In this document: one piece after another, positions 6,703 through 14,328 of the stretch
How positions within the stretch are numbered: the first letter of the stretch is position 1
How the letters are laid out: each line of letters opens with the position of its first letter
Source: Candidatus Saccharimonadota bacterium
GTDB taxonomy: Bacteria > Patescibacteria > Saccharimonadia > Saccharimonadales > Nanosyncoccaceae
Direction of reading: 5' to 3'
Length of the DNA: 28,141 nt
NCBI GenBank assembly: GCA_017429465.1
Contig: JAFROU010000028.1
Location: 1-28,141, forward strand
The notes under the pieces: model-generated
What the model saw: only the letters and a program-made list of their open reading frames with translations
The model's database searches: none
What the model was told of the DNA's origin: nothing
Position numbers and translations under genes: made by a program

Positions 6703-9700
6703 CTTTGACGCACTCTTCGCCGAGCAGCTCAGTGAGTGGTTTTAATAATTCATCAGTCACTTCGACTCCGAACGGCATTCGAAGCGGTTTTTTGCCCTTT
6801 TCGTCTTGTAGGACCATAATCACTTCTTGTACACCGGCAGCAATATCACAGAGATGTTTAATTTTGGCTAGGAGTTCCGTATTATTTGGTTCTTTAATGA
6901 GTAGATAGAGTTTTTCGTGGCGATGGTCGGCTGGTGGAGCAACCGGCTCATGAGCCTCATTGGCTTTTGCTGGTGCGGGTGAGCCAGCGGCTACACGCTG
7001 GGCGGAGCTGGCCGGGCGACGTCTCTTTGGTGCCGCGCCTGCTGGAGCTGGTAAATGCTCGCCGGTCGATTGATAACTGTTTAGCTCCTCATCAGTAATA
7101 ATCTCAATGGTGTCGGCAATTACTTTAACTTCAGAGGTTGTATTGCCGTCTTTATCTTTGGCATTAACTCGGCCAACCACTTTAATAACATTGTCTTGCA
7201 CTAACTTACCGCCGACACTTTCGTAAAGATTTGGAAAGACAATTACTTCCTGCTCAGAAACCTTGTTTTCGATTTTTACGAATGCCATCTTGGTGTTGCT
7301 TTTTGTCAGGATGGTACGGATATTGGTGATGATTCCGCCGATGGTGACTTGCTTACCGTCATTTTCGGCCGAAACTAAATCATACGGATGAGTTTGTTCC
7401 TCAAAGTAGATATCATATTTATCTAATGGGTGGGCCGATAGATAAAGCCCCATTAAATCACGTTCCCAAAGCAGTTGTTCTTTTTCAGTAGCCTGGACTG
7501 GTGCTGGTTTGATTTCAACTTCTGGCACTGCGCCAGCGGCACCAAAGGTGCCAAATAAATCAGTTTGCCCCGAGCCAACGTCTTTTTGGATTTTCGCACC
7601 ATAGGCCTGAATATTTTCCAGATTATAAAGAATATCTGAACGACTAGCGAATTTGTCGAAGGCGCCAGTCTTAATGGCGGCTTCCCAGGATTTCTTATTA
7701 AACTTCGTGCTATCTACGCGTTTTGCGAAATCACAGATACTCTTAAATGGCCCGTTCGCGTCACGTTCTGGAATAACATATTCTTCTACCAGAGCCTTAC
7801 CCATACTCTTAATACCAGAAAGACCAAAGCGGATAGTTTTTTCACCTCCGACAATTGCGAAGTCGCCGTAGGATTGATTGATATCTGGGCCTAAGACCTT
7901 CAACCCCATACGCTTACATTCGGCAATTTCGATAGCTAAGCGATCAGTCCAACGCATATCAGAGGTCATTAGGGCAGCCATAAAGGCATCTGGATAATGA
8001 GCTTTTAAGTAGGCGGTCCAATAAGCCACTAGTGCGTAACAAGCGGCGTGAGATTTATTAAAGCAGTAATTGGCAAAGTCGAGCAATTGCGCCCAGAAGG
8101 TTTCGGCAATCTCTTCGGTGGCGCCACCAACTTCCACGGCGCCTTTGATAAACTCTGGTTTAACCTTCTTCATTAAATCAATCTTCTTTTTGCCTACGGC
8201 CTTACGCAAAGTATCGGCCTGGCCGCCAGTAAAGCCGCACCATTCCTTAGAAATCTGCATGAACTGTTCCTGATAAATCAAAATGCCATAGGTGTTTTTG
8301 AGTGAGTTTTCTAGCCCTGGGTGAAGATAGGTAATTTTTTCTTGGCCATGTTTCCTTTTAATAAACGAGTCGATAAACTGCATCGGTCCAGGACGATAAA
8401 GCGCAACCATAGCGATGATGTCTTCAAAGGAACTAGCTTGTAGATCTTTAAGGTAACGTTTCATGCCGGCAGATTCAAGCTGAAAAACACCGGTGGTTTC
8501 GGCTCTTTGGAAGAGTTTGTAGGTTTCTGGATCATCTAGCGGTAAAGTCGAGAGGTCAATATCGTTGTGATAAACTTTACGAATCATGCGCAGGGCATTA
8601 TTGATCACCGAAAGATTAGATAGCCCCAAAAAATCCATTTTAAGAAGCCCTAGCTCTTCAACGGTGCCCATTGGGAACTGAGCAGCTACTGGGCCTTTAG
8701 CGGAAACCTCTAACGGCAGGAATTTTACTAGATCGTCAGGAGCGATAATAACACCGCAAGCATGCACGCCGTGTGAACGAATGGTGCCTTCAAGTTTCAT
8801 CGCGAAGTCAAGCACCTCTTTGGCGGTTGGGTTAGTTTCGTATTCCTTCTTTAAATCTGGTACATCTTTAATGGCGTCTTTCAACTTAACATGGTGACCC
8901 ATTACTGGATCTGGAACCATCTTGGCAATACGGTCAGCTTCGTTATATGGCACCTCAAGCACGCGGGCCACATCGCGGACGGCGTTTTTAGCCATCATTT
9001 TACCGAAGGTTGCGATATTCGAAACACGCGGCTCTAGATATTCGCCATTTTCGTCTTTTTCGGTGTATTTATCGGTACAATATTGAATCACTTCATCGCG
9101 ACGCGTATCTTGAATATCAGTATCAATATCTGGCATTGAAATACGGTCTGGGTTTAAAAAGCGCTCAAAGAGGAGATCGTATTTAAGTGGGTCTAGTTCA
9201 GTAATGCGGAGCGCGTAAGCGAGAATGGCGCCAGCAGCGGAGCCACGACCAGGACCAAAGACGATACGTTGCGATTTGCCCCAATTAATGAAGTCTTGAA
9301 CAATTAAGAAATAGCCATTATAGCCCATTTTATCGACAACCGAAAGTTCATATTCGATACGTGGTAAAACTTTATGTGTTTCATCACGATCTTGGTCAAC
9401 TTTTTCTAGGATTTTTCGGCATTCGGCAATGGATAGTTTTTTGGATTCTTCATCAGTTTTACCGGCATAGCGGTAGACTAAGCCCTGAAAAACGAGTTTA
9501 TCGAGATGTGACTTCTCGTCTTCGCCATCTGGCACTGGAAACTTTGGAATGAGTATACGACCAAGTTCGATTTCGACATTACAACGTTCGGCGATTCGCT
9601 TAGTGTTTAACACCGCCTCTGGGCATGTTTTACCCCAACGAGAAATTATTTCGTCTGGCGGGATTACATGTAACTGGAATTCTTTTAGAGACATGCGGTT

Positions 9701-10441
9701 TGGATCAGATAGATTAGCGGCCGTGCCAACACAAAGTAAAACTTCGTGCGCATCTTGATCTTCATGGTGCAAATAGTGGGCATCACAAGTTACGACTAGA
9801 GGTAAACCAGTCTTTTTGGAATAGGCCATATGCCACTCGTTAATCTTGTTTTGTTCACTCCAGTGCGTGGCTGATTCTGGATGACCATGATCTTGCATTT
9901 CTAGGTAGAAGCGATCTTTAAAGACTTCGGAATACCATTTAACTAATTCTTCGGCGCGTTTGTTGTCGCCAGCGCGAATGGCCTCAGAGATTTCGGAGCC
10001 AGCGCAGCCTGATAGACAAATGATGCCTTCGTTATATTTTTTGAGCTCATCGTGATCAGTGCGTGGCTTATAATACTTACCATGTATTTCGGCGTTGGTC
10101 ATAATGCGGCAGAGGTTTTCAAAACCCTTAGCGTTCATCGCTAGCAAGGTGACGTGATAGCGTTCCTTATCGTGGGCAGGATCTTTGTCAGTCATTTTGC
10201 GGGCAGCAACATAAGCCTCAAGACCAAGGATCGGTTTAATTCCCGCTTCCTTACAGGCTTTATATAGTTCAATTAGTCCACTCATCGTGCCATGATCCGT
10301 TACGGCCACCGCTTCCATGCCTTGATCTTTGACAAATTGCACTAATTCCGGAATCTTAGTGAGACCATCGAGCAGCGAATAATGAGTGTGATTGTGCAGA
10401 TGCACAAAATCACTTGGTTTTAATTGGACCTCCTTCGTCAT
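6695..10441 (-). CDS. dnaE: DNA polymerase III alpha subunit
   Basis: Replicative polymerase catalytic subunit, 1248 residues. The N-terminal PHP domain is seen in HLHNHTHYS (14-22) and VTDHGTMSG; the polymerase core has GPGRGSAAGAILAYAL and the catalytic aspartates in PDIDTDIQDTRRDEV (roughly residues 395-460), then GVHACGVIIAP and the fingers segment FNKSHAACYALVAYWTAYLKAHYP. A helix-hairpin-helix region and an OB fold (VTIGGIITNIRTILTKSNTK) follow. Between OB fold and C-terminal tail is a Pro/Ala/Arg linker (about residues 1140-1180). DnaE type, not PolC: no embedded DEDD exonuclease is seen. The ATG lies six bases after a TGCTATAAT box with no ribosome binding site, suggesting leaderless translation. 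The 3' end overlaps the SpoU gene tail by 8 bases. Confidence 0.97.
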   Translation of the reverse strand: MTKEVQLKPSDFVHLHNHTHYSLLDGLTKIPELVQFVKDQGMEAVAVTDHGTMSGLIELYKACKEAGIKPILGLEAYVAARKMTDKDPAHDKERYHVTLLAMNAKGFENLCRIMTNAEIHGKYYKPRTDHDELKKYNEGIICLSGCAGSEISEAIRAGDNKRAEELVKWYSEVFKDRFYLEMQDHGHPESATHWSEQNKINEWHMAYSKKTGLPLVVTCDAHYLHHEDQDAHEVLLCVGTAANLSDPNRMSLKEFQLHVIPPDEIISRWGKTCPEAVLNTKRIAERCNVEIELGRILIPKFPVPDGEDEKSHLDKLVFQGLVYRYAGKTDEESKKLSIAECRKILEKVDQDRDETHKVLPRIEYELSVVDKMGYNGYFLIVQDFINWGKSQRIVFGPGRGSAAGAILAYALRITELDPLKYDLLFERFLNPDRISMPDIDTDIQDTRRDEVIQYCTDKYTEKDENGEYLEPRVSNIATFGKMMAKNAVRDVARVLEVPYNEADRIAKMVPDPVMGHHVKLKDAIKDVPDLKKEYETNPTAKEVLDFAMKLEGTIRSHGVHACGVIIAPDDLVKFLPLEVSAKGPVAAQFPMGTVEELGLLKMDFLGLSNLSVINNALRMIRKVYHNDIDLSTLPLDDPETYKLFQRAETTGVFQLESAGMKRYLKDLQASSFEDIIAMVALYRPGPMQFIDSFIKRKHGQEKITYLHPGLENSLKNTYGILIYQEQFMQISKEWCGFTGGQADTLRKAVGKKKIDLMKKVKPEFIKGAVEVGGATEEIAETFWAQLLDFANYCFNKSHAACYALVAYWTAYLKAHYPDAFMAALMTSDMRWTDRLAIEIAECKRMGLKVLGPDINQSYGDFAIVGGEKTIRFGLSGIKSMGKALVEEYVIPERDANGPFKSICDFAKRVDSTKFNKKSWEAAIKTGAFDKFASRSDILYNLENIQAYGAKIQKDVGSGQTDLFGTFGAAGAVPEVEIKPAPVQATEKEQLLWERDLMGLYLSAHPLDKYDIYFEEQTHPYDLVSAENDGKQVTIGGIITNIRTILTKSNTKMAFVKIENKVSEQEVIVFPNLYESVGGKLVQDNVIKVVGRVNAKDKDGNTTSEVKVIADTIEIITDEELNSYQSTGEHLPAPAGAAPKRRRPASSAQRVAAGSPAPAKANEAHEPVAPPADHRHEKLYLLIKEPNNTELLAKIKHLCDIAAGVQEVIMVLQDEKGKKPLRMPFGVEVTDELLKPLTELLGEECVKVK

Positions 10442-10447
10442 ACAAGT

Positions 10448-10456
10448 ATTATAGCA
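10448..10456 (-). promoter_or_regulatory. Leaderless promoter of dnaE
   Basis: On the minus strand TGCTATAAT, an extended -10 with TATAAT at 10448-10453, ends six bases before the dnaE ATG. No -35 and no ribosome binding site are visible. It lies just downstream of the L,D-transpeptidase terminator. Confidence 0.75.
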
Positions 10457-10457
10457 T

Positions 10458-10485
10458 AAAAAATGGCCGCTTGGTGGCGGCCATT
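10458..10485 (-). terminator. Terminator of the L,D-transpeptidase gene
   Basis: On the minus strand AATGGCCGC (from 10485), loop of six, GCGGCCATT, then a T tract (10458-10463 as A on the plus strand). It lies directly after the L,D-transpeptidase stop at 10491 and isolates it from dnaE. Confidence 0.92.
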
Positions 10486-10490
10486 AGGTG

Positions 10491-11390
10491 TTAAGAGTAG
10501 ATATAAACTGTGGTGCCAATTGGGACATTATCCCAGATGTACTTGGCGTTGCGGATGGACTGACGGACGCAGCCATGACTTAGAGCTTGGCCGAGCCGAT
10601 AATCCTGACATTCGCCGTCCAAGGTTGGTAGCGAATGAGTACCGTATTCACCGAAGAAAATGGTAAAGTATTGCCAGTAATAACCGTTTTTCCAGAAGCC
10701 ATCACTCTTTGCGTAGACATAGAATGTGCCTTCCGGCGTTGGAGTGCCGGGAGCACCGATTACTGATAGCATACTGCGTTGGAGTACCCACTCACCATCA
10801 ATTCGCTTATAAACGTTGGTAGTGAAGGTGTTTTTATTGATCTGTATGTACCAGTCTGTCGAAGAGGTTGCTCCAGCCACAGCCGGTTCAGGCGTACCTT
10901 CGTCCGGCGCAATGTATTGATAAACAGCTTCCGGATCGGAGAAGGTGATGCCTAAGGCTTCGGCTGTCCGGGGACCGGCTTTTCCGTCAGGTAAAAGTCC
11001 ATGATCTTCTTGAAAAGCCAATACTGCTTCTCTGGTGTTGGGGCCATAATCACCGTCAACACCACTGGTGTAGTAACCTAGCTCTTCCAGCACAATTTGA
11101 ATCTTTTCTACGTCTGACTTACCTGCAAATCGATCGACTTCTGGCGTCGGCTCTGGAGTTGGCGCTATAGTAGGCTCTGCCATAACCGCTGGTTCAACCT
11201 TAGTCGGTTCTGCAACAGTAGAAAGGGCAACTACCTCGCCAGTCTCTAGATTGCTCGCGGTTTCGACTTCGTCTGCATACACATAGCGAGTCTCGTCTAC
11301 TTGCCGGTCGTGAATAGTAAAGATTGTGGCCATAAGCACAATCACAATTGCACAAAGAGCAAGTGTTGCGAGCGAACTGTTTCTTCTCAT
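10491..11390 (-). CDS. L,D-transpeptidase (YkuD) with peptidoglycan-binding domain
   Basis: Forms 3-3 crosslinks in peptidoglycan or anchors wall partners. The 299-residue protein has an N-terminal hydrophobic segment (about residues 7-25, LATLALCAIVIVLMATIF) that is a signal anchor or uncleaved signal, then a Pro/Thr/Glu-rich spacer (about 45-85), a PG_binding_1 domain (about 92-148, with GYYTSGVDGDYGPNTREAV), and a YkuD domain (about 178-299) with the catalytic SHGCVR (271-276, nucleophile Cys274). It acts outside the membrane. A good GGGGAGG precedes the ATG. It is transcribed alone: its own promoter at 11471-11499, a 5' hairpin, and a terminator at 10458-10485. Confidence 0.95.
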   Translation of the reverse strand: MRRNSSLATLALCAIVIVLMATIFTIHDRQVDETRYVYADEVETASNLETGEVVALSTVAEPTKVEPAVMAEPTIAPTPEPTPEVDRFAGKSDVEKIQIVLEELGYYTSGVDGDYGPNTREAVLAFQEDHGLLPDGKAGPRTAEALGITFSDPEAVYQYIAPDEGTPEPAVAGATSSTDWYIQINKNTFTTNVYKRIDGEWVLQRSMLSVIGAPGTPTPEGTFYVYAKSDGFWKNGYYWQYFTIFFGEYGTHSLPTLDGECQDYRLGQALSHGCVRQSIRNAKYIWDNVPIGTTVYIYS

Positions 11391-11437
11391 ATTTTCCTCC
11401 CCAAAATAGATTCTCTTAACACCCTATTAAACTACTA

Positions 11438-11460
11438 GGTCCCGGTATTACCCTGGGACC
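11438..11460 (-). promoter_or_regulatory. 5'-terminal hairpin of the L,D-transpeptidase leader
   Basis: GGTCCC (11438-11443) and GGGACC (11455-11460) form a six-base-pair GC-rich stem with an 11-base loop. It begins about four bases after the predicted transcription start and lies some 45 bases from the start codon. No T tract follows, so it is not a terminator; a 5' stabilising stem or protein site is possible. Confidence 0.5.
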
Positions 11461-11470
11461 CAATAATTAC

Positions 11471-11499
11471 ATTATAGCATATTTTTGCTAAAAAAGCAA
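11471..11499 (-). promoter_or_regulatory. Promoter of the L,D-transpeptidase gene
   Basis: On the minus strand TTGCTT (11494-11499), 17-base spacer, TATAAT (11471-11476) preceded by TGC. The predicted start is near 11464, giving a leader of about 74 bases. Confidence 0.75.
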
Positions 11500-11508
11500 G
11501 GATAAACT

Positions 11509-11778
11509 CTATTTCTTAGTAGTCTTCTTTGCAGTCTTTTTAGCAGCGGTTTTCTTTGCTGGAGCGGCTTTTTTATTAGCCTTATTGACTTGTTTTTGAG
11601 CTTTTTTAACGCCAGTTTTAGCTTTAGCAATAGCCTTTCTACCTTCACGGTCGATGTCGGCACGAGTTTCTTTACCTGACTTTGGTGCAGTTAGAATTCC
11701 GGCGATACCACCTACGAGTGCGCCAATTGCAGCACCTAGCAAAAAACCACTACCATTATTTTTCTTTTCGGCTGTCAT
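11509..11778 (-). CDS. YtxH-like protein with Lys/Ala-rich tail
   Basis: From the ATG at 11778 the product is 89 residues. The N-terminal half has the YtxH pattern, a small glycine-rich hydrophobic segment and stress-protein signature: GSGFLLGAAIGALVGGIAGI, then LTAPKSGKETR. The rest is a highly basic Lys/Ala/Thr tail resembling histone H1 tails (for example KAAPAKKTAAKKTAKKTTKK). The function of YtxH proteins is poorly known; they are linked to stress and the envelope. A longer frame to 11823 exists, but AAGGAGAAGGG directly upstream of 11778 supports the shorter start, which overlaps the end of the preceding gene by 23 bases. The gene is the last of the galU operon as read here. Confidence 0.85.
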   Translation of the reverse strand: MTAEKKNNGSGFLLGAAIGALVGGIAGILTAPKSGKETRADIDREGRKAIAKAKTGVKKAQKQVNKANKKAAPAKKTAAKKTAKKTTKK

Positions 11779-12034
11779 TTCCCTTCTCCTTCTTATTAGT
11801 TTCCTTAGCGTATTGATCTGCAAATGTTTTGACTACGCCACCGATTGAAGTCATTCCTTTGACATTTTCTACCACATCATTAGCATTATCTGCGATATCT
11901 TGACCTTTCTCGACGATTTTCTGTGCCTCTTTAGTAAGGCCAATTAGTTTTGCTAAAAGTACGCACCCTAGTACTAAAAAGATAAATAGTGTAACCGAGA
12001 GAAGTACAACTAAAATCCACTCTGCTACGTTCAT
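11756..12034 (-). CDS. Small single-pass membrane protein, DUF948-like
   Basis: A 92-residue protein with one N-terminal membrane helix (about residues 5-29, AEWILVVLLSVTLFIFLVLG), an amphipathic helical region (KEAQKIVEKGQDIADNANDVVENV) likely to form a coiled coil, and a basic polar tail. The shape resembles DUF948-type proteins, which often stand next to YtxH genes as here. No catalytic motif. The start codon shares one base with the galU stop (TAATG), so it is translationally coupled to galU. Family assignment is by shape and context; the function is unknown. Confidence 0.8.
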   Translation of the reverse strand: MNVAEWILVVLLSVTLFIFLVLGCVLLAKLIGLTKEAQKIVEKGQDIADNANDVVENVKGMTSIGGVVKTFADQYAKETNKKEKGNDSRKEK

Positions 12035-12912
12035 TATTCTCCTTTCTCTATTATTTTACGCACGTCATCGGCGTATTCTTCATTTTTAAGCACGTATTCG
12101 AGGTGTGTCATGAAATAGTTTTTTGGATCGCCAGTGGTCATCCAGTGTCCTTGGGTGCGTTTAACGTAAACGCGGTTAGTTGGAATTAGGCGAGCAATTG
12201 CGTCGGCGGTCCATAATTCGCCATCAAGACCAGTGTTCTTTGGATCAAGATATTGAAAAACTTCTGGAGTCAGTAGATAGCGGCCATAAGACGCTAGGTC
12301 TGAAGCGGCCTCTTCTGGCTTTGGTTTTTCTACTAAACCATTTAATTTACCAGTTGATTCATCATAATCGATAGAAGCATACTTCTTAATTTCTTCGTGT
12401 GGGACCTCTTGACCAGCGATAATCGCGGCTGCATCTTGATGCTCTTTGAAAGCGTCAATTAAATCTTTCATGGCTGAAGCGCCAAACACTACGTCATCAG
12501 AATAAGCAGCGATGAAGGCCTCATCATCACGGATATACGGACGAGCTGAGGCAATTGGCGAACCGTTGCCGTATGGATAGGCTGGGTCCTGTTCAATCAC
12601 TACAATCTTTGGATAATCTAGAACGTGTTGAACCGATTCGTAGCGGTCTTCCTTGCCTTGAGAGGCAAGTTGCTTACGGATGCGGTTAACAGAATTATTA
12701 AAATAGTCTTCGTAAATTGGTCTTCCTTCTGGTGTAGCGACAATGATTATTTCTTCGATACCTGCCTCAACGCATTCTTCAATCACGAGCTGCATAATTG
12801 GGCGATTGCCAAGTGGAAGCATGGCTTTTGGAATGGTTTTTGTAATTGGAAGATACCGACTAGCAAAGCCAGCATCAGTAATGATGGCTTTAGTTGGCGT
12901 TTTGTAGTTCAT
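12034..12912 (-). CDS. galU: UTP-glucose-1-phosphate uridylyltransferase-like nucleotidyltransferase
   Basis: Makes UDP-glucose from UTP and glucose-1-phosphate for envelope glycans. The 292-residue length is usual for bacterial GalU. The active-site segment is DAGFASRYLPITKTIPKAML (about residues 13-32), corresponding to the family's AAGLGTRFLPATKAIPKEML, with the Arg and both Lys kept but the usual G-L-G-T-R changed to G-F-A-S-R. Later matches are PIMQLVIEECVEAGIEEI, YPYGNGSPIASAR, VVFGASAMKDLIDAF, GLVEKPKPEEA and SYGRYLLTPEVFQYL. An AAGGAG at 12918-12923 precedes the ATG and a TATAAT stands at 12932-12937. The altered loop leaves some doubt about the exact nucleotide or sugar. Confidence 0.88.
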   Translation of the reverse strand: MNYKTPTKAIITDAGFASRYLPITKTIPKAMLPLGNRPIMQLVIEECVEAGIEEIIIVATPEGRPIYEDYFNNSVNRIRKQLASQGKEDRYESVQHVLDYPKIVVIEQDPAYPYGNGSPIASARPYIRDDEAFIAAYSDDVVFGASAMKDLIDAFKEHQDAAAIIAGQEVPHEEIKKYASIDYDESTGKLNGLVEKPKPEEAASDLASYGRYLLTPEVFQYLDPKNTGLDGELWTADAIARLIPTNRVYVKRTQGHWMTTGDPKNYFMTHLEYVLKNEEYADDVRKIIEKGE

Positions 12913-12931
12913 AAGTTCTCCTTGAGACTAT

Positions 12932-12937
12932 ATTATA
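12932..12937 (-). promoter_or_regulatory. -10 box of the galU operon
   Basis: TATAAT on the minus strand. The predicted start near 12925 would give a very short leader (about 13 bases) consisting almost only of the AAGGAG ribosome binding site. No convincing -35 is seen. Confidence 0.6.
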
Positions 12938-12945
12938 CCACAGAT

Positions 12946-13563
12946 TTATTTCTTTTTAGTTGAGCGCGGACGTTTCGTAGTCTTTTTAGCTTTAGCAGCG
13001 GCTTCAACACGAGCATTATGGTCGTCAACTTTTTCGGTATGATTATGAACGCCGTAAATGAGATGGCAAATACCAAAGATGAGCATATAAGCGCCAAAGA
13101 AGCGAATGACTAAGTGGCTTGAATTAAATAATACAAAGCCCATAATGGCACCGCACATGCCGCAGAGAACGCGAATAAAGCGATCGGTGTTATCTTGAGT
13201 ACTGAGAAGTCCAATTAGGATTTCGAAGATACCGCGTAGTAGCGTGTAAACAGCAATCACCGCCATGTGCCAAGTGGTGCTTGGTTCTTTAATGGTGGTA
13301 ATTAATGCTACGGCAACCACTGCATCGATGACAGCAATCATCACAGACGGAACCCAGCCACGGTCACGAATGTGCCTATTAATGGCGTTAAAGAGTTCAA
13401 TAATGCCGAGTGCTAGAAGGAATACTGCAACAAGAGCGATTAAATATTCAAAATCAACACTGGACGAGAAGAGAGCCAGGCCGCCAAAGACAATCGCTAA
13501 AATACCTTGTGCGACGAAGACTGACCAATGTTGGTCGATAAACTTTCTTGAAATGTGAGCCAT
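12946..13563 (-). CDS. HdeD-family (DUF308) membrane protein, copy 1
   Basis: A 205-residue integral membrane protein with six predicted helices in three pairs, the layout of HdeD/DUF308 proteins (acid-resistance membrane protein in E. coli; biochemical role unclear). Typical parts are WSVFVAQGILAIVFGGLALF, ALVAVFLLALGIIELFNAI, AVYTLLRGIFEILIGLL and FFGAYMLIFGICHLIYG. The C-terminal 35 residues are a charged cytoplasmic tail ending KAKKTTKRPRSTKKK. It follows its paralog by 11 bases and is in the same transcript. No clear terminator separates it from galU, so read-through into galU is possible. Confidence 0.88.
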   Translation of the reverse strand: MAHISRKFIDQHWSVFVAQGILAIVFGGLALFSSSVDFEYLIALVAVFLLALGIIELFNAINRHIRDRGWVPSVMIAVIDAVVAVALITTIKEPSTTWHMAVIAVYTLLRGIFEILIGLLSTQDNTDRFIRVLCGMCGAIMGFVLFNSSHLVIRFFGAYMLIFGICHLIYGVHNHTEKVDDHNARVEAAAKAKKTTKRPRSTKKK

Positions 13564-13574
13564 GAAATCCTACC

Positions 13575-14222
13575 TTATTTTTTGCCTTTTTTAGCAGTCT
13601 TCTTGGCGGTTTTCTTGGCTGGAGTTTTAGCGGCAGCAACACGTTTGTGTGCGGTAGCACGAGCGATTTTCTCTTCGTACTCTTGATTTTGGTTATGTGC
13701 ACCATAGATAAGGTTACAAATACCGACGATAGCGAAGTAAGCACCAAAGAAGTGAATGAAATTACTGGTAACGAGATTTGATTGGAACATGATAATTCCA
13801 GCCATCACAAAGCCAACTACACCGGAAAGAATCCAGATGAAGCGATCGGTTGGATCTTTAGTGTTAATATAAGCAGTCAAGATGTCGATTAGACCACGGA
13901 CGGCGACGTAACCAGAAATTAACACTACGTGTAGTGAAAGTTGATAATCGGTAGTAATAAACAGTGAGATAGCCACGCCTAAATCAACGAGAGACATTAG
14001 AATATCTGTAAAAATGCGGCGATGGTGATGTGAATGAAAGACGGCATTGATTAAATCAACCGTCGAGAGTACCAAGAGGAAGAATGCAACGAATGCAATC
14101 AATTGGTTTTTTCCTGTAAATGTGCTGGACAAAACTATCCAGGCAAAAAAGAGCGTTAGTACGCCCCTCAAAATGAAGTTCAGCCAGTGGCTGTCGATAA
14201 ACTTACGGTTGTTATTTGCCAT
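13575..14222 (-). CDS. HdeD-family (DUF308) membrane protein, copy 2
   Basis: A 215-residue paralog of the next gene, aligned over its whole length: NRKFIDSHWLNFILRGVLTL against SRKFIDQHWSVFVAQGILAI, and FFGAYFAIVGICNLIYGAHN against FFGAYMLIFGICHLIYGVHN. Six membrane helices are predicted. The basic tail is longer and more histone-like, ending PAKKTAKKTAKKGKK. A His-rich loop (SHHHR) lies between the second and third helices. It is the first gene of the pair, with AAGGAG about six bases from the ATG and an extended TACAAT box at 14265-14270. Confidence 0.88.
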   Translation of the reverse strand: MANNNRKFIDSHWLNFILRGVLTLFFAWIVLSSTFTGKNQLIAFVAFFLLVLSTVDLINAVFHSHHHRRIFTDILMSLVDLGVAISLFITTDYQLSLHVVLISGYVAVRGLIDILTAYINTKDPTDRFIWILSGVVGFVMAGIIMFQSNLVTSNFIHFFGAYFAIVGICNLIYGAHNQNQEYEEKIARATAHKRVAAAKTPAKKTAKKTAKKGKK

Positions 14223-14264
14223 ATTCTTCTCCTTTTTGGCATAAAAATGTTAATGCTTATGCTT

Positions 14265-14273
14265 ATTGTAACA
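14265..14273 (-). promoter_or_regulatory. Extended -10 promoter of the HdeD pair
   Basis: On the minus strand TGTTACAAT, TACAAT at 14265-14270. No good -35 at 17 bases. Leader of about 36 bases with AAGGAGAAG at 14226-14234. Confidence 0.55.
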
Positions 14274-14293
14274 TAAAAATTTTAGTTATATAC

Positions 14294-14321
14294 AAAAAAT
14301 CGCCCATTTTTTTGAGCGATT
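14294..14321 (-). terminator. Terminator of the cell-wall operon
   Basis: On the minus strand AATCGCTC, an eight-base loop, GGGCGATT (one G-U pair) and a T tract. It follows the FemAB stop at 14329 by a few bases. Confidence 0.85.
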
Positions 14322-14328
14322 AGTGTTT

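Noticed and set aside
10462..10485. Hairpin near the dnaE start as a possible dnaE attenuator
   Set aside because: It lies upstream of the dnaE -10 box, so it is not in the dnaE transcript; it is the terminator of the preceding gene.
11472..11663. 63-codon Lys/Leu-rich frame overlapping the YtxH-like gene
   Set aside because: It arises from the low-complexity AAG/GCA repeats of the YtxH tail read in another frame and runs into the promoter at 11471-11499.
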